DNA of 64,000 bases from Sclerodactyla briareus (lineage: Eukaryota; Echinodermata; Holothuroidea; Dendrochirotida; Sclerodactylidae): contig JAODTK010003699.1 in assembly GCA_026419785.1 (NCBI GenBank), forward strand, positions 310,001-374,000. The letters run 5' to 3'. Under the pieces are notes generated by a model that was not told the origin of the DNA, did not search any database, and was given only the letters and a program-made list of their open reading frames with translations. Every line of letters starts with the position of its first letter. Position 1 is the first letter of the stretch. A program made the translations under genes and the position numbers. Below are positions 14,001-26,000 of the stretch, piece by piece.

Positions 14001-17000
14001 TTCCAAGGTTTGGTAAGATTTCCTGAAACTTACAGTGAATATGGGTCTAAATCTAGTCCCGAATTATTTAACAGAGATTCAGGTCGCTGTGATCATTCAA
14101 TGTGTCTAATTTGCGTAATTTCTGCAAAATTCATGAAGTTGGTGGATTTTAATGACACCTGTCGGTATGGTTTGCCTTCAGTTCTAAATTTTTAATCTTA
14201 GATTCCGGGTCACTGGAGGTAATTCAACTTACTGTCTAATTTGCATAATTTATGCGCAATGCTAAAGTTTGCCCGAATCCTCATGAAACATTGTAGGTAT
14301 ACTTAACCTTCCACATTCTTGAATGAGCCTGGGAAGTTCTCCAGGGAGTCTATTTTTGCATAGTTCCTTCAAATTTTCAAGTTGTTGGATTTTTATGACT
14401 GCTGATGCGTGGGGTCTACCTTTAATCCCATTTTTTTTATGTTACTCATTCCGGGGTTTATTCAGTGTGTATACTTGCTTCATTCAGGCAACAGTTCAAG
14501 TTGTTAGATTCCCCATGAATGTGTGAGTGTGTCCCCATTGTCCCTGAATATATTTGAAATGAGAAAATGGGTCAACGAAGTTGAATATTGTGTCGGATTT
14601 GTCAGAAGTCAGACAATTTCAGTCATATTTTCCCACAAACCATACTCCTTCGGTAGACATGGCACCCAATTCCTATGAATTTGAAATTGTTCACTGGTTT
14701 AAGCTGGTCCTGTTGAATGCTAATACAAACTCAAGTCATCAAGACATGGAAGCCTTGTTATTGTTTGCATTGTGACTCATAGAAAAACCAGCGACCTGCA
14801 ACATGCTGGACACTGGGGGGGATCGCCTTGTACCTCTTGAGACATCTTTTGACAAGTGAAGTTTACACAATAATACGGCAATGTAATTTCCCAAAATCGG
14901 GAGGGAGATCATATGTTCCTTTATTTTTACCTTGGCCTAAGTTAAGCCCTGGCCTTGGAGGTTAAGTTGGGCTAAATGATAAACTGGTAAAGTTAAAGCT
15001 ACGTAGTCGAATACAGATTTAATCCTCATAGCCTGACTGTGTGTTCGAGTAGGTTACACACACTTCCACATAACAGACATTTTTTTACATTGAGGGTATT
15101 CAGTCCTCTGTTAATGACTAGTAAATAGGCCCTCAGGCCAAGGCATATGCCCAAACTATTTTTTGGTTCGTATGGCCTATAGTTTCAACCCCTGCTTTCT
15201 ACAAATTTTAACATCACCCGTTTTCACCAAGTACCCATTAGCTGCTAATAGTATCCATGGCATTTCTGCCACCCATTGCCTGGATTTTTGGGCCGCCTGC
15301 CTAAATATAACCACTTACTTCCTAATATTCATCCATAATCCGGCGCTAATGCTATAGTGTGACTGTTCTAATCATTAGAACGCTCAAAGATCTGGATACA
15401 ATGCCATCTACTAAGGAGGCCAAGTAATAGGAAGGCCAAGCAGTGTATTTTTACCCAAATAATTGTCACAGGTTTTTTAAAAGACTTAAGTCTTAACTTT
15501 TTTTTTTATTTTATAACTCAGGTGGTATGATGCCTGAGGTGCTGAAATACAATCGTTGACCACTCGAGGATAGGTCAGGAACTAAGAATCAACCAGCATT
15601 CACATGAAAGTTCCCGTTAGTCATAATGCTCCTTGTTGATCATTCTGAAGTGGAATATTACTCAGCATTTTATTTGGGTTTGACACAGCACCATTGGGCT
15701 CTTGTTCCTCTTTCTACCTGTGACACTACAGAACACTCTTGTTTGATGGTCGTAAACTTCCATCTATGACGCACCCCAAAAGTAGGTTGAATCATTGTCA
15801 GAGGTGGTTCATATAATTTGGGTACATTGCAGCAAGTCCCTCAATCACTTAGATGACTTACACAATTCCTTGAGAACGACTGACTAGTTGGCTGGCTCTG
15901 GCTTTTTTTTTTTCACTCTTCCAAATCCACTTAAAATTAGCATACCTCATGTCGGCTTGTGATTGACTATTCTGGGAATCTGACGCGTATGTCTCTTTGG
16001 ATTTGACACTGACCCACATTTGACTCACCATACTCTGGGGTATTGGTGCATGCATATAGTCTCACAGCTATAAGAATAGTCTATTTCCCCACAACTCAGA
16101 AAGGTACCTTTGCTTCTATCTATGTTTCGTATTATTTGATTGGTTGTTTTACGTAACCCGTAAAGCGCATTGGGCAGCCACTGGTTGGATATTGCGCTAT
16201 ATAATTTTAATTATTATTATTATTATTATTATTATTATGTGAGGCAGTGCTTGTTGAACCTGAGAATGGGATAGAAACTTATGACACAATATCTGAAATA
16301 AGATGAATCTGATGGATTGTGTAACATGTGTCCAACCAGATAAAGCGTAACAGCCCGTACGTGTAGGTGCTTGCTGTGCTCCATTAAAGACTGCAGGTTA
16401 CTTGATCGACCTGGACACTACAACTGCTTTCCGTCGTGTATAATTACCCATAGGGCCACAGTGCCTGTGCCTCACACAGATCTAGTATAGAAATCATGAT
16501 TGGACAAATCCTCCCCTCCTGATGATTACCCCAAGGGTTAGGGGAGGGCTTGAGTGTAACGTTTGGGGTTCAGGTTTGGAGAAAATCCATCCCCTGAAAA
16601 AGAGAGGGCCCTGGACACTGATATAGTCAAACGATGAGTTGAAATTTAGGCATTGGATGATAGCTGAAGCAAACCAAAGTCATCAGTTGTGACAGCGCAT
16701 CTCGCTGGAAATTCTGGTTCCTTGCAGAGCCTATCCGATATATGAGTCACTGGTACCCAACATATCAGGGCAACAAAAAAGATTTGCCCATGCACACCAT
16801 ACTGAAACAAGGATGTGGATGGGTATCTTCCAATTCAGCCATACCTCTCACCAAAGCAACTACATAGCCGTGACAGAGATTATGCATTAATTTTGTGGTT
16901 CCTTGCAGAGCCCTTTCGATGGAGATGGTCCCGTCCACCCTGATCAGGCTTGGTGTTCTATTTCTGAGAAGGCTTGAGCACGGCCAGAGATCTCTAACAG

Positions 17001-20000
17001 CAGCTCCTTGAAATTGTTCCAGGATGATGCTGATGGTCTCTCCTTTCTGTGAGGGTTGTCTTTTTTTGTGTCTCATCCTGTCTGTCTTTCAGTCTGTAAA
17101 CTGCTTTTTTGGGCTTGAAAATTCCTGTTACTTGTCAGATGGTGACGCAAACTTGGATACATATTTCTTGAGCCATTGGACATTTTCGGTACCCCTTCTA
17201 GGTTTAACGATGAAGAAGGAAATATATTGGTCATTACAGAAATTGAAGACAACTGTGAATTGCTTTCCTCTCACAGGTACACGAGGTCAGCGTTATTAGG
17301 GACTAGTGGATTATTAAAGTGCAATGGTCATGTAAACCTAATTTGCTATTTTGGTTCTCATTCTAATATATTTGGAAATCAAACATTTACAGAATGAACT
17401 CCATCCGATTTTGAGGTGTGAAAAGGAGACATTCAGGCTATTGCGCCCCATGCCCCGTGACATCACAAGAGTAACTTGTGACAAAAGAACTGACAATGGG
17501 GCTTGATTAAAATCTTACACAAGATACGAAAGAATGATTTCATTTATGGATTTAACTATATTTTTTTGCTATAATGGTGCAAAACATCAGCATTCAGGTG
17601 TTGGCGTCAGTGGGCGACCTCTCATCGTTACTTCGTTGACGTCACATTTAGGTGAAATTCATTTAATTAAAATGAATAACTCAACAAGGAAAAATGTTAG
17701 AATCGCCAAATTTCATTGTGGGTTTTGACATGTCCTCTTTTCATCTTGTCCAGTTTTTTGAAGAGATGAGCTGTGCATGGCTGTTGTACCTAAACAATGC
17801 GACATAGGGAATAACAGATGCAGAACATGTTCTCCACATGGATAACGGTTTGTATTACAGGGATTGTTATTGTTCGCTGCTTCATCCTGTTGAACCAAGT
17901 AAGCCTTTATTAATACTTTCATACTACATAAAATGCTTCTTCTGCCCCACGACTGAATACAATGTCATGATGACTCTTACAATCTGAACACATCACAAGA
18001 TATGGTTCACTGCCCTGCTATCCGTCTAACGCCTTCCATTAATGCTATCTTTTGTTTCATTCCTCCCATGCAGGGCCAAGCCCTTACTAACTGATGCTGC
18101 CTTATGAGGGGAGGATGTGCTTAAGCGTCCGCTGTTGCCTTATATCCTGAACACCTGGAACTGAGAAAGCCCATCCAAATATCAAGGACTGCTCGAATTA
18201 TGGAGAGGTACTTGGGGTCTGTCCGGGTGCCGGTGGGTAGTCCATACGAATGGCCTTTATTTTCTGGATTCTAACGGAACAGGCAATTTTTTTGAAGTGA
18301 CTATATTGCATCCCTTTCTTCTTCAAGAGTTAACTGCCATGAGTAACGCAGAACACTGCATGGGTGCTTTTGTTCTGCTCGCTATAAGCTGGCCAATCAG
18401 TATCTAATGTGGCCACGTTGTGAGAATTTACTAAATAAATTGTTAGCCTGGACTAAATCAGGAATTGATTAGTCACCCTTTAATGTGTGGTGCTTTGCTT
18501 GCATTGTGAAATTTTGTGTGTAGCTTTCTTGTGGGGAGGAAACGAACCCCAGTCTTTTTGGTGTTGATCTCAGGGTCATTTTTGGCGGGAAACTTGGAAA
18601 AGTGTTAATTATATCTCAAATCAGCTCGTAAACAATATCTTGGGCCCCACCTGAATGGCTGAGGCCCAGATAGGTATGTGTGTCTCATACATCAACCCTA
18701 TTGTATTGAGTTCATGTCAGGAGTCATCTGAGGTCACCAGAGGTCCCAAGTTTTACACTCTTTGTAAACACAATAGTTTTCTCGAATGCTTGTCCGATCA
18801 AGCTGAAATTTTGTTGTTAGCTTTCTTTATGGGGAGTTACGGAACCGTATTGTTTTTTTATAGATAAATAGGGGTCATTCATTTGATTGAAAAGTCACCC
18901 TTTTTGGCTATTTCAGCTTGTAAACATGGTAACCCGCCCTCACCTGGATGGACAAAGCTCATAAACATCATGTGTTGTAACCATATAATTACAAAACCCT
19001 GTTATTCCGTTTCCAGTCAAGGTATTCGATGGTCATCAAAGGTCATCAAAGTGCCAGAATGGTCGGTCTGATCAAGTTGATTTTGAGTGTTGCTTCTCAT
19101 TAAGAGTATAGGACCCTATTGTTTTGTGGACTTGTTGTCATTTTGGGAGGAAGGGGAATCGGTGAGAATTGCATATGTTTCCCGGCCCCATTGTACACTT
19201 TCTTATTGTATTCCGTTTCTGGACTTGGGTCATTAGGTATGAGTCTAGGAATCACTAAGCCAAAATACTTCTGGTCCTCTGTCAGAAGGTTATGCGTAAG
19301 ACAAAGGTCGCAACAGTACATCTAGAGTGACTCTGACAGATCTTCTAATTTGTAATGAATGAACATTGGTACCCCCACGTCGTGTGTACCAACATACAGC
19401 CAGCACACTGTGTACCATGACAGTTTACAATTTATGCGAGACGTCCACCACTTTTGACCACCACTTTTGAACCGGCTGACACGTTGTCGAATAGAACGGC
19501 CAATCATTTGACTCATGATATATTTTAACTATTTCATGGATTAATAAAGAATGTTCCTCCTCTGTTTGGCCTATACTGCAGGCGTACTCACCCAAGCAGC
19601 CCTGTTGATGCAACACCGACTGACGTCACAGACAGAACTTAGCCTTGATCCCATTTGGAGGACGGCAATAACCTGAAGAATACTCAGGACTATGATGGAG
19701 CTCTAAGGTATTGCCCCGTAAAATCTTCGAGAAGAAGAAGAGAATGGAAGTAAAAAAATTGATTCAGATCAAGTGAATAATATCAATCTATTTCAGATAT
19801 TCAATTACCCAATATGGACCCCCTGCACCCCACCCCCGCCCATGAACATCTGGCAATAACACAAAAGTCCGGGTTGGCCACTAGGACATTCGCCCTTCTC
19901 TTTTTGCCCAACACTCGTCTACAATGAGCATCTTGGCTTAGAATTCGTCAAGAATTTCACCTTAGATTTGAGCTTACGACTCCAATATCGTTTCATCATT

Positions 20001-23000
20001 GGATCAACCTGTCTACAGTGATTTTCACCTCTTCCAAACGATTTTCTTGCGGTTTTGTCGTTTTTGAAGGAAAATTTTCTCTCTCTCGATCTCGATTTGG
20101 TAAGTCCTTTTGTTTAGCCTAAGCTGCACCTAACACAGTATCCGTGTACACGTTCCCTACTGCCTAACGTCCACGTGCGTGTGACATCGGCCCGTATTGT
20201 GTTTTGTTCGGCAGCGGGCGGGGACTGTTGTCCGGTGCTCCCCTGCCTCCCTGCCCGCCCCTCTTCCCTCCCTCCTTCCCCCTGGTTCCTCTCCTACCTT
20301 CCCTTCCCCTCCCCGTCCCTGGACTGGGAGTGTCCACGCGCAGCGCTAGGGATTCTAGTTACGTAATCGAGTGAGAGAGGGGGAACGGAACTCGGAGTAA
20401 GTACCTTCGTCCTGTAGTATATGGTTTCATGCAAAAACGCTGTTGCCATTACGTGCGAGCCTATTACTGTGATGTTTAAACTGCCCATAGTTCCCCTGTT
20501 CGGGATGGGGTCATGCAGATTACGGCCGTTGCTTCGGGTGTGAGATGTACCTCGCAATGTTTTGTTGTGTTCGCATGTTCTACGTTGCTATATATTGACT
20601 TTTGCCCGGGGGTGAGGGTCGTGGTCACAGATACCCGCTCCTCAGCGGCCCCTCCCAGGTAGGAAGAAGCTCATACTCATACTCATACTCAGGACTATGA
20701 TGGAGCTCTCAAGGTATCTGCCATGTAAATCTTCGAGAAGAAGAAGAGAAGGACGTAAAAATTGTTCTATCAAGTGATAAAAAAAAAAATTACAGGTCTG
20801 GGGTAAATGGCTGGAAAAATAATCACTTCACTGGAGTTATTTTGTATGATAAATTATTGCTTACAGACCATTACCATAACTCATTCTGATATTTGGTTCA
20901 ACAGACTGAATTGCCAAACTCTCAAGCATGATAGATGGAAAGAGCAAACTTACTGGATACCTATTTATGAGAAATTAACTGACTTACAAACAATGACATC
21001 CATTCAGGGGTAAGAAATCAAATGCAGCGAGACCATATGTCAGACCTAATCAGGCGAAAGAATTCATTCTGATGTTTTATCAACAGAAGGAATTGTCAAG
21101 CTCTCACGTGTTGATAGTCTTAAAGTAGTGCAGTTAAATTAGGGTCGGATACAAGTGGCCCTTTAGTAATAACACTGTACATTATTCTGGATTGTGGCTC
21201 TGTAGATGCAGTTTAAAGTATTAGTATTACTAATAAAAAGGTGTACAGTTTATAGTGCTGACTGTACTAGTACCTTCTATACTACACTAACAAGTGTCCT
21301 ACAATCATTGGCAATCCATGATGAAACAAACCACGATCCTCTAATGTGAGTTTGCGGCTGCAAAGCACAACATTGAAGGGGGTGGTGAGGCTGGGGTAGG
21401 GGGCTGTAGGTAGTCACTTCAACCACCATTTGCCACACCCCACAGCAGGCAGTTTTGTTACATTACTTTTGTCAGGGATTTGAGAGTGTCCCCTTGATAA
21501 CCATTGCCCGGTGTGGGGAGTGCATCATGGGAGTGTTCGTGTCTGGGTTTATTTGCCTTCTCAGGAGTACTCTTCATCAGGTCTTTGGACTACCATGCCA
21601 CAGGTGTTGGGGGTGATCTGCGGAGTGTATACATTACTGATGTTATTTGCCTTCTCAGGAGTACTCTTCACAGGTCTGGACTTACCACCATGCCCCAGGT
21701 GTTGGGGGTGCATCATGGGAGGTAACCTTACTGCTTTTATTGCCTTTCAGGATACTCTTCATCAGTGCGTGGACTAACCATGCCCCAGTGTTGGAGTGAT
21801 GCCTAATCAGGAGTACTCTTCATCAGTGTCTTGGATAACCAGCCCTAGCTGTTAGGAGGGACATCATGGGAGTGTGACCTACTGCTGTTTTTTTTTGCAT
21901 TCTCAGGAGTACTCTTCATCAGTGCTTTGGCCTCGCAGCTCTCTGGTGCCTTCCTCAATATTGGTGGCGTGCTTCATCTCCAGGTTAGTACCGTGACTGT
22001 TCAGCCCCTCCTGTGGGCCTCAGTTGAGCCCCCACTGTCTGAATTGTAACTTAATGAATGAAGACATTGTGATGAGTTATGTGATGAATAGCAAGCATTG
22101 TTACAGTTTTGAAGTCTAGCCTGCCATTACCCCCGACCGGCCTTCTGCAGCAGTCATGCATGGCTTGCCAGGATTTTTCTGAGCTGAGGGGTCATGGACC
22201 CCATCTCCTGATCTTTTTTTAATTTTTCTTATCCCCTATATATAGGCTATTCCATTTTAAAAATTGTCTGCCAGAGGGGTGGGGGAGGGGGGAGTATCTT
22301 GGGGTGCATGTATATTTCATATATGCGAGCCAATATAGTCGTTCATTGCAGTAGTAATGTTAGTACAGAACCTTTGACCCTTCCAAGGCATAGCTGTAAT
22401 GTTTCTGTAGTACAGCCATCACTATGCAGGGAGTAATATAACAAGTTTGCCTTCCATCAGTCACCTACCTTACTCACGCCTACACACTTCATGGTATTTG
22501 AATGGCTGTATCAATTCCAGTTGACCACATTATCAGAGTGCACTAACATTTACTGATTCATATTAGTGTTCTAGTTTGAACTGCCTGACCCCCACTCTTC
22601 ATTGCGCAGCAGAAGTTGGATCAATTGTCCTTCAAAATGGCATAGGTCACCATGATTTGTGGGAGTTAGGTAATTTGGACACATCCCTGTCATTCTGCTC
22701 TGTGGTGTACATGGCGAGGGTGTAAGTCAGCTCAATGTCCCAATTATGGAGTGAGTCTTCCAGATTAACAAGAAAAACAATTCCTACTGGGGGCTTCACT
22801 GTTAGGCAAGTTGGTCAATTTCTGCGTGGAAGGGTTGTTAAACTAAATTTGGGAGCGAGGGTTTCAGGTGTCCGTAGGCTTACTGGCAGGGTTGTAAATA
22901 GTAAGCATCGCAGTGGGAGGTCTGGCGAGGTCAACAGAGCAATAGAATGTTAGCCAGCTGTCTTTTTTCTGTGCTAATGTTCAAAGTATCATGCAACAAG

Positions 23001-26000
23001 TTGGATGAGTTGTCAGATTTTAGTCCAGGAACGCAAGCCTGACGTCATTGGTATTACAGAGTCGTGGTTGAACAGTGATATTTCCAACACCGAAGTTCAA
23101 CTTCCTGGTTTTGTTGTTTATAGGCAAGATAGGATAGATACTCTCCGTGGCATTGGTGGTGAAGTTTTGTTGTATGTGAGGTCTGACTTGAAGTTTTGAG
23201 AAGGCCGATATTGGTGTAAGTTTTGTAAACTCGGTTTGGTGTGAAATTCCGTCTAACTCATCTGGTATTCCCTGTTCTTATTAGTTGGCGTTGTGTACCG
23301 TTCTCCAAATAGCTCTCAAGACAACAACCTTTTCTTTCCGACATGCTTTTCGAAGTTTCCGGGAAGAGTACAATTATTATGGGTGATTTCAATTATCCAG
23401 ATAATTCTTGGTCTAATGGTACTAGTGGCAGTCATGGATCTGGCTTTTTCAATGTCACGCAGGATTGTTTCCTTCTCAGCATGTACACTTTTCTACCAGA
23501 AAGCATAATAATTTGGATTTGGTTTTGAGCAGTGATCCACATTCTGTATATAATGTAGAATGCTTGGGTAAGCTCGGTGCAAGTGATCACGATAGTTTAG
23601 CTTTTATGTGTCTTGTTCTGTCAATATCCAACAGAGTGTAGAGCTTGTTCCTTGTTTCGGCAAGGCCGATGTGGCTGGCATTTTTTCCAAGGTTTTTAGC
23701 AAAGAGTGGGATTGGCCATAAATTGTTAAAAACAATGCTGTTGACTCTTGGAATGGTTTCATTGAAAAGGTTAACGAGGTTTTGAAAGTTTACGTTCCTT
23801 GGAGGAAACGTCGCAGTAAGAACAAGAGGCCTTCTTGGATGAAAAGGGAAATTTTTCTGGCCATCAAACGTAAGCGACACTTATGGTGACTGATCGTTCT
23901 TCCGGGTCCGTGTCTGATCGAGAGCATTTCAAAGTTCAGCAAACGCTTTGTCCAGCGTTAGTTTCTGGTGCTAAACTTGATTTCGAGAGGCAGATTGCCT
24001 CTAATATCAAGGAGAATCCTCGTGCATTTTTCTCTTATGTGAGGGGGAAGCAGAAAGTCAAGGAGAGCATTGGTCCTTGATAGATTCCAACGCGGGTATA
24101 GTGGTTAGTACAATCCGCGATGCCGAGAGGGGATAAGGTTTTAATAATTACTTCTAGTCTGTTTTTACTCTGAGAACTTGGATAATTTTGGGGACCTAGT
24201 TGTCGGGGTTTCTCAGCAGAGATTGGTAATATGGTTGTGTTCTTCTGGTTTAGTAAAGGAGAAACTGCAGAAGCTCAAAAGTGATAAAACTCCTGGTCCT
24301 GACAGAGTTTATCCTTTCTTACTAAAATCCTTTGCCGACGATGTCGTTCCAACTAGCTATTTTTCAAGAAGACTTACAAGAAGGTATTGTTCCGGATGAT
24401 TGGAGGAGACAAAGGTTTCTCTAGTTTTCAAGAAAGGTAAACGGTCTTCTCCTTGTAATTACAGGCCAGTCAGTCTTACTAGGTTGGCTGAAGGTATGAA
24501 CGATCATTCGGGACCATATGGTTGATTATTTCAATGAGCATACTCTGATTAGAGATTCTCAGCTGGTTTTAGGAAGAATCGTTCGTGTTTGACTAATCTC
24601 TTGGAATTTATGGAAGATGGTACATGTTCTGTTGACCAACAGCAATGCTGTTGATATAATTTTCCTGGACTTTCAGAAAGCTTGACAAGGTTCCTCATGA
24701 GCGTCTCTTGCTCAAGTTGGAGAGCTTTGGTATTGAGGGGAATGTCCTCAAGTGGATTCGTGAAGTGGCTTCATAATAGGGAAAACGAGTTGTCATTAAT
24801 GGGCGGTCGTCTTCTTGGCAAAAGGTCACTAGTGGTGTCCCCAGGGATCGGTTCTTGGGCCGCTCCAGTTTCGGGTATATTGACGATCTTGAAGGTTCTG
24901 TTCATTCAAGGGTTAAGAAGTTCGCAGACGATACTAAGTTGTATCGGGAGGTCGGTTCGAATGATAGCTCTGCAATTGTTCATAGGGATCTGGATATAAT
25001 TTCCAAATGGTCTTCCGACTGGCAAATGTTTTCAATGTCGACAAGTGCAAGTTATGCATGTTGGTTTTCACAATCGCAATGCTTCCTTCAAGTTGAATGG
25101 CCGAAATATTCAGGAGGGTGGAGGGATTTCAGAAAAAGATCTTGGGGTTTGTTTTGATTCTTCTTTGAAACCTTCAAAGCAGTGTGCCGAAGCTGCTAGA
25201 AGAGGTAATTGGATTCTTGGCTTAATAAAACGTCACTTCAGTTTCTTGATAATGATATTGTTGCCAGGCTGTTTTTTACGGAAGCCAACTGGTGAGACCA
25301 CACCTGGAATATGCTGTACAAGTGTGGAATCCCTACTTTGCAAAAGACAAGCATGTAATTGAGAACGTTCAGCGTAGGGCAACTAGAATGATTCACTGTC
25401 TGAAAAATTTATCTTACGAGGAAAGATTAAGGCATCTCGGTCTAACTACCATGGAGTAGGCGATCAGGGTTGACTTGATTCAGTTTTCAAAATTGTCCAT
25501 CGACTCGATGGCCTGTCCTTCCACTACTTCTTTGAATTTCCAATGTTACTGCAAATAGAGGCCACTGTCTCAAGCTTCGTGGCAAGCACTGCAGAATGGA
25601 CATTCGTAAATCTTCCTTCTCGCAGAGAGTGATCAATGAGTGGAAATTGTCTTCCTGAAAATGTTGTTTGCTCTAAGAGTGTGAATGGTTCAAGAACAGT
25701 ATTGATTTAGTTTTCAGGAATCACAGGCATATTATTTAGTTCGAGTTTTGGTTCATTTTTCTTTCCTGGATTGTTGTGGCTTCGGGGTCGTTTATGAGGA
25801 TTATGTCCTTCTGACCCTTATTCACTAAACTAAACTACTGATCGAAAGATAGAGGAACACATCTCTTACCTGGAGTTTAATTTCATTTATTATCAGGCTC
25901 TTTTTAGGAAAATGAATTATTGTGCAAAATTGATCTCGCATGAAATTCAGGTTTTTGCCTTTCACTATTTCTCTCATATTAGGGCAAATATGAAGAAGCA

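Noticed and set aside
16765..17076. 103-residue minus-strand frame
   Set aside because: No recognisable motifs, no neighbours and within a TMTC intron. It could be chance.
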